A stretch of DNA of 5,371 nucleotides, from the NCBI GenBank assembly GCA_029548715.1, contig JAKPMW010000165.1:1-5371 (forward strand), in the 5' to 3' direction. The notes below the pieces were generated by a model. The model was not told the DNA's origin. It ran no database searches and worked only from the letters and a program-made list of their open reading frames with translations. Made by a program: the position numbers and the translations under genes. This document shows, in pieces, positions 1-5,311 of this stretch (position 1 is the first letter of the stretch; each line of letters begins with the position of its first letter). Source of the stretch: Spirochaetota bacterium. GTDB lineage: Bacteria; Spirochaetota; JAGLSM01; JAKPMW01.

Positions 1-17
1 CCGTACCCTGTTTTTGC

Positions 18-47
18 TTGCGATGCGGGCAGGCTTCGTCCTATACT
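18..47 (+). promoter_or_regulatory. Likely sigma-70 promoter of the GlmU-like gene
   Basis: TATACT at 42-47 matches the -10 consensus in five of six bases. TTGCGA at 18-23 lies 18 bp upstream and matches the -35 box in four of six. Transcription would start near 54 and leave a leader of about 27 nt before the GTG at 81. The promoter lies inside the longest possible reading frame (TTG at 18), which argues against that upstream start. Found by eye only. Confidence 0.5.
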
Positions 48-80
48 GTCTCCCGATCAGGAAACGGACGGAGGTTTTGT

Positions 81-1316
81 GTGAAAGACCGCACCATAGT
101 GCTTTTTGAGGATGTGTACGCCTACCATCTCTACCCGTTTCACCTCTTGCGCCCTGTCTGCGACATTGCAAGCGGAGTTTTCACGTTTTACGAGCGAATA
201 GCCCGTCTCTATCCGCACAGCCGGATCGAAATCCTCTGCCGCCCGGAGATGCAGGACCTCGTGCGCGAAAGCGGACGAAACCTGTTTGACGAAAGCGGGC
301 TGCGTCACGCCGAGCGATATGTCTTCATCAATGCCCGGACTGCCTTCTCTTCCAGACATCGTTTTGATATCGATACCTGCTGCATCGAACAGGACACCCT
401 GGTCTACCTTCATGTCGGGCCCGGGCGGCTTGATGACTGGAGCATGCGCGATTTTCTGGACGGGGAATGCCTCGAAAAGACCCGGGCCCTTGGGCTGGAC
501 GAAAAACGTCCCGAGCACAGACTCTTCCAGTATCCGTGGGATATCGTCAATATGGTCGGAAAAACCATCGAGCATGATGCCGTCATCCTCGAACCAGCCT
601 GGGTAGGGCAGGGTGAGGGACTGCTTGGGGACCGGGTTGCGTTGGGAGAGGATGTCCGGATTGATCAGGGATGTATCCTTGATTCCAGGGAGGGTCCTGT
701 GATTATCGAAGCGGGTGCCCGGATCAGCCAGCGCAGCATCATCATGGGACCTGCCTGGATCGGGGCCGGGACCCTTGTTGACGGGGCCCGCATCCATGGG
801 GGCGTCAGTATTGGCCAGGGGTGCCGGATCGGGGGCGAGGTTGAGTCGTCGATCATCCATCCATGGACCAACAAGCACCATGACGGATTTCTGGGGCATG
901 CCTGTGTCGGTTCGTGGGTCAATATCGGTGCCATGACAACCAATTCGGATTTGCGAAATGACTACGGTCAGATTGTCGTGCGCATGAACGGGAGCGAGGT
1001 TCACAGTGGCCAGATCAAGCTGGGCGCCATGATTGGTGATCACAGCAAACTGGGAATCGGGCTTCTGGTCAATACCGGTACCGTGATTGGAGTGGGGTCC
1101 AACCTCTGGTTTGATGGGGCCCTGATCAGGGGTGAGGTCCCCTGTTTTGTCTGGGGTGGACGGGAGCCCTGGGCCGAATACCGCCTGAACAAATTTCTGG
1201 ATACCATGCAGACTGTCATGAGCAGGCGGGGTCACAAACCGGGGGAGGCCATGCGCAGACGGATTCTTGACCTGCATGCCGAAACCCGCGACCAGCGGCA
1301 GGGTGTTACAGCCTGA
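81..1316 (+). CDS. GlmU-family sugar nucleotidyltransferase / N-acetyltransferase (variant UDP-GlcNAc diphosphorylase type)
   Basis: A 411-residue protein resembling the alternative bacterial GlmU family (TIGR03991-like; N-terminal NTP_transf_4 domain), thought to make UDP-N-acetylglucosamine for peptidoglycan and lipopolysaccharide in the cytoplasm. The N-terminal half (about 1-165) has the family opening LFED at 8-11 and RPVCDIASG at 24-32, and lacks the classical GxGTRM nucleotide loop of E. coli GlmU. From about 168 to 355 it is a left-handed beta-helix of imperfect hexapeptides (VGQGEG, IGAGTL, IGQGCR, IGVGSN). The stretch 263-296 (TNKHHDGFLGHACVG, then VNIGAMTTNSD and NDYG) lines up with the acetyltransferase site of GlmU; H267 corresponds to E. 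coli H363 and N281 to N377 by my manual alignment. The GTG start was chosen because GGAGG at 70-74 sits 6 nt upstream; a TTG at 18 would add 21 unconserved-looking residues. The exact sugar substrate is inferred, and some relatives are annotated only as putative sugar nucleotidyltransferases. First gene of a probable operon with the membrane protein gene after it. Confidence 0.85.
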   Translation: MKDRTIVLFEDVYAYHLYPFHLLRPVCDIASGVFTFYERIARLYPHSRIEILCRPEMQDLVRESGRNLFDESGLRHAERYVFINARTAFSSRHRFDIDTCCIEQDTLVYLHVGPGRLDDWSMRDFLDGECLEKTRALGLDEKRPEHRLFQYPWDIVNMVGKTIEHDAVILEPAWVGQGEGLLGDRVALGEDVRIDQGCILDSREGPVIIEAGARISQRSIIMGPAWIGAGTLVDGARIHGGVSIGQGCRIGGEVESSIIHPWTNKHHDGFLGHACVGSWVNIGAMTTNSDLRNDYGQIVVRMNGSEVHSGQIKLGAMIGDHSKLGIGLLVNTGTVIGVGSNLWFDGALIRGEVPCFVWGGREPWAEYRLNKFLDTMQTVMSRRGHKPGEAMRRRILDLHAETRDQRQGVTA

Positions 1317-1328
1317 GGCACAAGTATG

Positions 1329-1340
1329 CGCGTATACGCG
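1329..1340. repeat. 12-bp perfect palindrome in the intergenic spacer
   Basis: CGCGTATACGCG is a perfect dyad in the 38-bp gap between the GlmU-like gene and the membrane protein gene, ending 2 nt before the GGAGG ribosome binding site at 1343-1347. It could be a protein binding site or an RNA element affecting translation of the second gene. As RNA, a palindrome with no loop folds poorly, so a DNA or dimer role would fit better. It may also be chance. Confidence 0.3.
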
Positions 1341-1354
1341 TTGGAGGAAATACT

Positions 1355-1795
1355 ATGCGTTTAGTCGGAGTCGTGGTGCTGCTCGTTGTCCTGATCGGGT
1401 TGCCGTTTGTCTTTCCGGTTTGGGGACAGCTGCTGGCGGTGCCCTGGTATCTCGCCGGGGTATTGGGGTTTTGCCTTGGGAGCGTATTGCTTTCGTATTC
1501 CCCTGGCGAGATGAAAGCCTCATGGGGACTGTTTCTTCGCAACGAGCGGACGGATTCTGCACGGCACCGTGCTCTTGCAGCCATGCATGCCGCTCTTTCA
1601 AGACAGGCGCTGGTCGCGGGGAGTTTTGTTCTTCTTGTCGGATGGGTGGCGGTCTTCTGTGCTTCAAAACCACCGCTGGTTGAAGATTTTGGCCGGGCCC
1701 TTGCCGGCCCGATTTTTGGTCTGATGATCGGCTGGGGGATTCATCGTCCGCTGGCAAACTGGCATCTGAGGATGAGTGGGGATTCCGCTCTCTGA
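1355..1795 (+). CDS. Small four-helix inner-membrane protein of unknown function
   Basis: A 146-residue protein that I do not recognise with certainty. The ATG is well supported by GGAGG at 1343-1347 with a 7-nt spacer. Four hydrophobic stretches are visible at about 3-20, 28-48, 86-103 and 112-129. Helices 2 and 3 are separated by a polar, positively charged segment (51-85, LRNERTDSARHRA) that is probably cytoplasmic. The last helix and tail (DFGRALAGPIFGLMIGWGIHR, about 111-131, then PLANW) loosely recall the last membrane helix of MotA/TolQ-type proteins, where small residues precede a PLA motif. However, the protein is far shorter than MotA (about 280 residues) and no partner MotB gene is present. 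The gene follows the GlmU-like gene by 38 bp on the same strand and is probably co-transcribed, which hints at an envelope-related role without proving it. Confidence 0.75.
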   Translation: MRLVGVVVLLVVLIGLPFVFPVWGQLLAVPWYLAGVLGFCLGSVLLSYSPGEMKASWGLFLRNERTDSARHRALAAMHAALSRQALVAGSFVLLVGWVAVFCASKPPLVEDFGRALAGPIFGLMIGWGIHRPLANWHLRMSGDSAL

Positions 1796-1807
1796 GCTGC
1801 CGGTGTC

Positions 1808-1832
1808 TCCTGCGGCTGGCACAGCCGCGGGA
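1808..1832 (+). terminator. Hairpin after the plus-strand operon, possible terminator
   Basis: Eleven base pairs (TCCTGCGGCTG with CAGCCGCGGGA, one U-G wobble) close a 3-nt GCA loop, beginning 13 nt after the stop codon of the membrane protein gene. The stem is GC-rich and strong, but the tail (CGTTTGC) has only three T, so it is a weak intrinsic terminator at best. It may instead serve as a 3'-end stabilising structure. Confidence 0.4.
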
Positions 1833-1986
1833 CGTTTGCACATCCCGGGGGGCGGGATTGAGGATCTTGGTTCAGTCAGGCGTTTTTCCGGATGCAGCCG
1901 GACGGTGCCCGGGGATGCCAGCAGACAAGCGGGAGTCTTCCCGGTCCCGGATCATTGTCGCGAACTGATCAAGGCCATTCGAAAGA

Positions 1987-2020
1987 GCACCCGTCCAGTC
2001 GTTCTACTCTGGATGGGTGC
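1987..2020. terminator. Long hairpin just beyond the penicillin-binding protein gene, possible bidirectional terminator
   Basis: Two 12-nt arms, GCACCCGTCCAG at 1987-1998 and CTGGATGGGTGC at 2009-2020, pair around a 10-nt loop. The one non-Watson-Crick position is a G-U pair in plus-strand RNA and a C-A mismatch in minus-strand RNA. It lies 20 nt past the stop of the minus-strand penicillin-binding protein gene. The minus-strand tail is TCTTTCG and the plus-strand tail CCTGTCTTGC; neither is a classical T run. Its position between convergent genes supports a terminator role. Confidence 0.45.
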
Positions 2021-2040
2021 CCTGTCTTGCGGGGCGGCTT

Positions 2041-4488
2041 TCAGTCGTTAAACAGGTCGTCAGTCGTGATGCGTGGCCCGGTGATTGTGAGTCCTTCATC
2101 CTTGCGTGTCGGATCGGGTCTGTTTCCGTCATCCCCAACGCGCTCTGTCCCCTTGAAATTCTTGATCGCGCTCCCGATTCGCTCACACTCTTCACACTTT
2201 CCGTCCGGCCCTGTCTTTTCGAGGAACCATTCGCCGTATACCTTTTTACAGGCCTTTGAAGGAGCCTTGCCGGAGACGCGGCAGACCGAACCCCTGTGGA
2301 CGCCTGCCGGTGGTTTGTACCATTTTTCGGGCTCGTTGCGCAGGGCGGAGGCCATAAACTTCATGACGATCGGGGCGGCCACGTCTGAAGCGGACGAACC
2401 GCGGCCCAGTGAAATTCCAGGATCGTCAAATCCGATCCAGACAGTCGAGGCGATCTGCGGGGTATAGCAGCCAAACCAGACGTCCTTCCAGTTGCTTGCA
2501 GTACCTGTTTTACCGGCAAGGGGCCGCTTGAGCCCGGCATCTTCCTTGGCCTTGGCAGCGGTACCATCGGCTGTGACGTCCTCAAGCATCGTCGTCAGGA
2601 CAAACACCGGTTCCTTTTCGACCAGCTGCTCATTGGGGATCGGCTTCCCGTGCTTGTCATAATCCCGCTTGCGCAGGAAGTCATCAATCAGCTTGCCATC
2701 CCGGTCATACACCTTGAGGATGGAGATTGGCTTGACGTCCTGGCCCTCGTTGGCCAGGACCGCGAAGGCATTGCAGAGCTCGAAGGGTGTGACCTCCGAA
2801 CCGCCAAGGGCCAGCGAATGGGCACGGACGAAGCGTTTTTCAATGTCGTTTGGAGGGATGTGCATCAGGGATGAGGCAACCTTGGTAATCCGCTCGTAGC
2901 CGACAATGTCCAGGATCTTGACGGTGATAATATTGACTGACCAGCGCAGGGCATCACGGAGCACTATCCGGCCTGAATAATGCCGGTCATAGTTTCGCGG
3001 GAACCAGAGTACCCCGTTGGCCTGTTCGTAGGCGACGGGTGCGTCTTCAAGGGCTGAGCCGGCTGTCAGGAGTTTTGACTCGATGGCGGCCAGGTAGACG
3101 AAGGGCTTGAAGGCTGAACCTGGCTGCCGGTAGGCCTGAACGGCGCGGTTAAACCGGTTTTCGGGCGAAAATTCACTTCCTCCGATCAGGGTCTTGACGT
3201 ACCCGTTGCGGGGATCGATGGCGACAAGCGCACCTTCAGGAGAGACGCTGCGGGAACTCTTGGGGTCCCAGTTGTATGAACCGTCAAGCACATCGTTCAT
3301 GCCCGAGAGCCCGTAGAAGAAGGAGAGCATCAGCAGGGATGGCTTCCAGGTCGCTTCGAGGGCATCGTTGACGTAGGTCGCGGTTTTCACCCCGCTGATG
3401 TTGATCGAGCCGATATCGAAGATCGAACTGAGGAGGTCAATGGCGTCAAGATGCTTGCGCCGGATGTCCGAGACGTAGACCTGATAACTGCGCTGGTAGT
3501 TTGTGCGCATCTGGTAAAGCTTTTCCTGAAGTGCCTGCTCACCCGAATGCTGCATGTCAAGATCGAGGGTCGTGTAGACTCTCAGTCCGTCTTCGTTGAC
3601 CCGGTCGACACCATAGATGTCGACAAGCTGCTGGCGGACGTATTCGGTAAAATACGGGGCCTTGTCCACCTTGACGTTCCAGGCGGAGAGGGTTGGGGCA
3701 AGGTTTTTCTGGCTGTACTCTTCCCAGAAAGACTCCCATGCCTTGTCGGCTTCCTGCCGGGTGATATAGCCCATTTCGGCCATTTTGAGCAGGACAATGC
3801 GCTGGCGTTGCCTGGCCCTCTCGGGGAATGCGATCGGGGAATAGGCGTTGGGCGCGGAGGGCAGGGCCGCAAGGATGGCGCATTCGCCGAGGTTGATATC
3901 CCGGGCTGATTTCTGGAAGTAGATCTGGCTCGCGGCTTCAATGCCGTAGGCACCATGTCCGAAGTAGATCTCGTTGCAGTAGAGCTCGAGGATTTCCTGC
4001 TTGGAGTACTTTTTTTCTATCTGGAGAGCATACCAGAGTTCACGGATCTTGCGGGCGATCGTCTTTTCGCTTTCGGTAAAGAGGCGTTTGGCCAACTGCT
4101 GGGTAATGGTGCTTCCGCCCTGCTTTGCGCTGCCGGTAAAGACATCGACGAGAAGAGCCCTGAACATGCCTCCGACATCGATACCACCATGTGAGAAGTA
4201 GTTGTTGTCCTCGATGGCGATCAGCGCGTTTACCAGGTTTTTCGGGATCTTGTCAAAGTGGATCACTTCGCGTTTCTGGTAAAAGAATTCAGCGAAAAGC
4301 CGTCCGCGAACATCATAAACCTTGGTGGGAATCTTGTTCCTGAAGTACTCGAGCTTTTCGATGGCCTCCATGCTGGAGAGGGTGCTGATGATGTAGGCAA
4401 CGGAGATGCCAAAGGCGATGGCCATCGTGAGGAGGATGACAAGAAGCGCACGTTCGAGGGTGCGCAGCGAGAGACGGAAACGGCTCAT
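2041..4488 (-). CDS. mrcA: Class A penicillin-binding protein (bifunctional transglycosylase/transpeptidase, PBP1A type)
   Basis: An 815-residue inner-membrane enzyme that polymerises lipid II into glycan strands and cross-links them in the periplasm. A signal anchor covers about 12-35. The GT51 transglycosylase domain (about 50-230) has EDNNYFSHGG at 93-102 with catalytic E93, GGSTITQQLAK at 124-134, a conserved RKIRELWYALQIEKKYSKQE stretch at 146-165, and NEIYFGHGAYGIEAA at 172-186. The transpeptidase domain has SAFK at 458-461 with nucleophile S458, SVN at 517-519 and KTGT at 660-663, so both activities look intact. Between them is a long linker (about 310-415) unlike E. coli PBP1A. The C-terminal tail has four cysteines (C736, C747, C765, C768). 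The ATG at 4488 was chosen because TGGAG lies 5 nt upstream; a TTG at 4503 would extend the protein by five residues but lacks such a site. It is monocistronic as far as can be seen. Its sequence style recalls spirochaetal PBP1A proteins (from memory). Confidence 0.95.
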   Translation of the reverse strand: MSRFRLSLRTLERALLVILLTMAIAFGISVAYIISTLSSMEAIEKLEYFRNKIPTKVYDVRGRLFAEFFYQKREVIHFDKIPKNLVNALIAIEDNNYFSHGGIDVGGMFRALLVDVFTGSAKQGGSTITQQLAKRLFTESEKTIARKIRELWYALQIEKKYSKQEILELYCNEIYFGHGAYGIEAASQIYFQKSARDINLGECAILAALPSAPNAYSPIAFPERARQRQRIVLLKMAEMGYITRQEADKAWESFWEEYSQKNLAPTLSAWNVKVDKAPYFTEYVRQQLVDIYGVDRVNEDGLRVYTTLDLDMQHSGEQALQEKLYQMRTNYQRSYQVYVSDIRRKHLDAIDLLSSIFDIGSINISGVKTATYVNDALEATWKPSLLMLSFFYGLSGMNDVLDGSYNWDPKSSRSVSPEGALVAIDPRNGYVKTLIGGSEFSPENRFNRAVQAYRQPGSAFKPFVYLAAIESKLLTAGSALEDAPVAYEQANGVLWFPRNYDRHYSGRIVLRDALRWSVNIITVKILDIVGYERITKVASSLMHIPPNDIEKRFVRAHSLALGGSEVTPFELCNAFAVLANEGQDVKPISILKVYDRDGKLIDDFLRKRDYDKHGKPIPNEQLVEKEPVFVLTTMLEDVTADGTAAKAKEDAGLKRPLAGKTGTASNWKDVWFGCYTPQIASTVWIGFDDPGISLGRGSSASDVAAPIVMKFMASALRNEPEKWYKPPAGVHRGSVCRVSGKAPSKACKKVYGEWFLEKTGPDGKCEECERIGSAIKNFKGTERVGDDGNRPDPTRKDEGLTITGPRITTDDLFND

Positions 4489-4513
4489 GACTGCTCCAGA
4501 CAAGTAGCGATGG

Positions 4514-4542
4514 TGAATATCAGGGTAAATCTACCATGTCAT
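4514..4542 (-). promoter_or_regulatory. Likely promoter of the penicillin-binding protein gene
   Basis: On the minus strand, ATGACA (4542-4537, five of six bases of the -35 consensus) is followed after 17 bp by TATTCA (4519-4514). A TG one base before the -10 gives an extended -10 element. The start of transcription would be near 4507, with a leader of about 20 nt carrying the TGGAG ribosome binding site. The promoter lies just downstream of the terminator at 4548-4584, so the gene does not depend on read-through. Confidence 0.5.
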
Positions 4543-4547
4543 GCGGT

Positions 4548-4584
4548 AAAAAAAAAGCTGCCTCTCCGCAAGCGAAGAGGCAGC
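4548..4584 (-). terminator. Strong intrinsic terminator, minus strand
   Basis: Read on the minus strand, GCTGCCTCT (4584-4576) pairs perfectly with AGAGGCAGC (4565-4557) around a 10-nt loop and is followed directly by nine T (4556-4548). This is the best terminator in the window. It faces the same way as the penicillin-binding protein gene but lies upstream of it. It must therefore end a different transcript that begins to its right, or act as a leader attenuator. The adjacent ArsR gene is on the opposite strand and cannot be its client. Confidence 0.85.
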
Positions 4585-4647
4585 CCTGCCTGAAAGCGTT
4601 ACTTCAGGGAGGAGACGTACCGGTGGATGGGAGGGGAACCGGCACGT
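4548..4647 (-). ncRNA. Candidate small RNA with C/U-rich loop, ending at the intrinsic terminator
   Basis: Upstream of the terminator, minus-strand RNA can fold two more hairpins. The first pairs ACGUGCCGGU (4647-4638) with ACCGGUACGU (4624-4615), ten pairs including one wobble, around a 13-nt loop UCCCCUCCCAUCC. A single-stranded CUCCUC follows (4614-4609). The second hairpin pairs CCUGAA (4608-4603) with UUCAGG (4594-4589). Loops and linkers rich in CCUCC complement Shine-Dalgarno sequences, as in known anti-Shine-Dalgarno small RNAs. The 5' end is unknown because I could not find a convincing promoter to the right. Alternative pairings exist (GGUGGA with UCCACC). The same bases also contain the end of a short open frame, so an mRNA 3' end is the main alternative. 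Confidence 0.35.
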
Positions 4648-4704
4648 TCCACCCTAAATGTATCGAATTTTTGGGGAATATCATTAAGGAAAAAAAACAG
4701 GGGA

Positions 4705-4725
4705 CTTGACGTTTTTCCCGTCAAG
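4705..4725. promoter_or_regulatory. Inverted repeat overlapping the -35 box, candidate operator
   Basis: CTTGACG (4705-4711) and CGTCAAG (4719-4725) are perfect 7-bp inverted arms separated by 7 bp. The left arm contains the -35 TTGACG of the promoter that drives the ArsR gene, so a dimeric repressor here would block RNA polymerase. The encoded ArsR protein is the obvious candidate ligand, though the AT-rich palindrome at 4734-4745 looks more like a classical ArsR/SmtB site. Confidence 0.4.
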
Positions 4726-4734
4726 CGTGATATT
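4706..4734 (+). promoter_or_regulatory. Likely promoter of the arsR-DUF6132 operon
   Basis: TTGACG (4706-4711, five of six -35 bases) and GATATT (4729-4734, four of six -10 bases) are separated by the ideal 17 bp. Transcription would begin near 4741, about 23 nt before the chosen ATG of the regulator gene. An A-rich tract lies upstream at 4690-4698. Both dyads described here overlap the promoter. Confidence 0.55.
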
Positions 4735-4745
4735 CATATATATGA
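4734..4745. promoter_or_regulatory. AT-rich 12-bp palindrome at the transcription start, candidate ArsR operator
   Basis: TCATATATATGA is a perfect dyad that begins at the last base of the -10 box and covers the predicted start site. ArsR/SmtB-family repressors typically bind AT-rich imperfect dyads in this position and repress their own promoter. The adjoining bases extend the symmetry only imperfectly. Confidence 0.5.
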
Positions 4746-4763
4746 TAAATGGGGGCTTCAGAA

Positions 4764-5108
4764 ATGATTGAGTTCAAAAATGACATGCAAAACCTTGATT
4801 TCGAAAACTGTTCGAAACTTCTCAAGGCAATGGCGCATCCTGTCAGGCTGCGCATCATATACGGCGTGGCCCGCAAGGAGTGCAACGTCAAGTCGATGTG
4901 GCAGTGCCTCAACCTGCCCCAGGATGTTGTTTCCCAGCATCTGGCCATCCTGCGCAAAAAGGACATCCTGCGAACCAGCAAAAAGGGCAATTCGGTCTAT
5001 TACAGCATCAATCCCAGTCTCGACCTCTCCTGTGTGCTTGATTTTATGGCCAATTGCAAGGAAGTCGGCAGGCGCAAAAAGGTTCAGCAGGCAGGGAGCG
5101 AGGCATGA
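4764..5108 (+). CDS. ArsR/SmtB-family transcriptional repressor, probable thiol or metal sensor
   Basis: A 114-residue winged-helix protein. The family opening is visible in CSKLLKAMAHPVRLRII (15-32). The recognition helix region is CLNLPQDVVSQHLAILRKKDI (48-68), and the wing is LRTSKKGNSVYYSI (69-82). Five cysteines are present (C15, C40, C48, C90, C98). C40 and C48 flank the position of the metal or arsenic site of classical ArsR, while C90 and C98 lie in the last helix, so pairing across the protein for a redox or persulfide switch is possible. This is inference. I chose the ATG at 4764 because GGGGG at 4751-4755 lies 8 nt upstream. An in-frame ATG at 4749 would add five residues but has no ribosome binding site, and one at 4785 would cut into the N-terminal helix. 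The stop overlaps the next start (ATGA), indicating translational coupling. The two dyads in the promoter fit autoregulation. Confidence 0.88.
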   Translation: MIEFKNDMQNLDFENCSKLLKAMAHPVRLRIIYGVARKECNVKSMWQCLNLPQDVVSQHLAILRKKDILRTSKKGNSVYYSINPSLDLSCVLDFMANCKEVGRRKKVQQAGSEA

Positions 5109-5311
5109 TCAGCAGGCGGACTGTCATTCTGGGACTTGCAGGTGTCGTCCTGGGTGGGCTTGCGGGTGGTCTCTACTATCACTTTGTCGGGTGTGAAGGC
5201 GGGACCTGCCCGATCACATCGCGCCCGGTTCCCTCGATACTGTATGGGGCCCTCATCGGGTTTCTCCTGAGCGGCCTCGGGAGTGGCTGGAAGCGAAAGA
5301 AGCGGGAATAG
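5105..5311 (+). CDS. Small two-helix membrane protein, DUF6132-like
   Basis: A 68-residue protein starting at an ATG that overlaps the stop of the arsR gene by four bases, with AGGGAG at 5093-5098 and a 6-nt spacer. Two glycine-rich hydrophobic helices (about 6-26 and 44-60) flank the loop GCEGGTCPITSRPVPS (29-44). Positive residues at both ends (RR at 4-5, KRKK at 63-66) predict both termini inside and the loop with C30 and C35 outside. The signature GCxxGTCxITSxP followed by a GxxxG-type helix is what I recall for DUF6132, a family of unknown function often found near ArsR regulators and rhodanese or thioredoxin genes. The two exposed cysteines suggest thiol or sulfur chemistry, but no reaction is known. 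Such genes may follow beyond the window edge. Confidence 0.8.
   Translation: MISRRTVILGLAGVVLGGLAGGLYYHFVGCEGGTCPITSRPVPSILYGALIGFLLSGLGSGWKRKKRE

Larger units (their letters stand above)
1796..2040. other. Convergent intergenic region, no convincing gene
   Basis: This 245-bp stretch lies between the ends of two genes that point at each other. Open frames cross it on both strands, but they only run into or out of neighbouring genes and lack ribosome binding sites. It contains hairpins at 1808-1832, 1842-1858 (ATCCCG and CGGGAT around a GGGGG loop) and 1987-2020. None has a strong run of T after it, so termination here is plausible but not clear-cut. Confidence 0.6.

Noticed and set aside
57..1277. 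406-codon open frame on the minus strand opposite the GlmU-like gene
   Set aside because: It is a shadow of the plus-strand codon bias: it has no family resemblance, is rich in Pro, Asp and Gly, lacks a ribosome binding site, and the plus-strand frame carries clear motifs.
1267..2467. Other open frames overlapping the membrane protein gene and running through the convergent gap on both strands (about 1267-2467)
   Set aside because: They run through genes with better start signals and recognisable motifs, and have low-complexity or Ser/Pro/Arg-rich translations typical of wrong frames.
4643..4656. T-box-like string AGGGTGGAACG on the minus strand
   Set aside because: The rest of the T-box motif (ACCGCG and its pairing partner) is missing, there is no room for a specifier stem, and the gene downstream is not an aminoacyl-tRNA synthetase or amino acid gene.
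4611..4688. 26-codon minus-strand frame starting with ATG at 4688 in the arsR-side intergenic region
   Set aside because: There is no ribosome binding site (it is preceded by a T-rich run), no resemblance to any protein, and it overlaps the candidate RNA hairpins.
4686..4725. Minus-strand hairpin CTTGACG/CGTCAAG followed by a T run (4697-4690 region) as a second terminator
   Set aside because: The T run starts about 7 nt after the stem, with CCCC in between, and the stem is better explained as an operator overlapping the -35 box of the arsR promoter.
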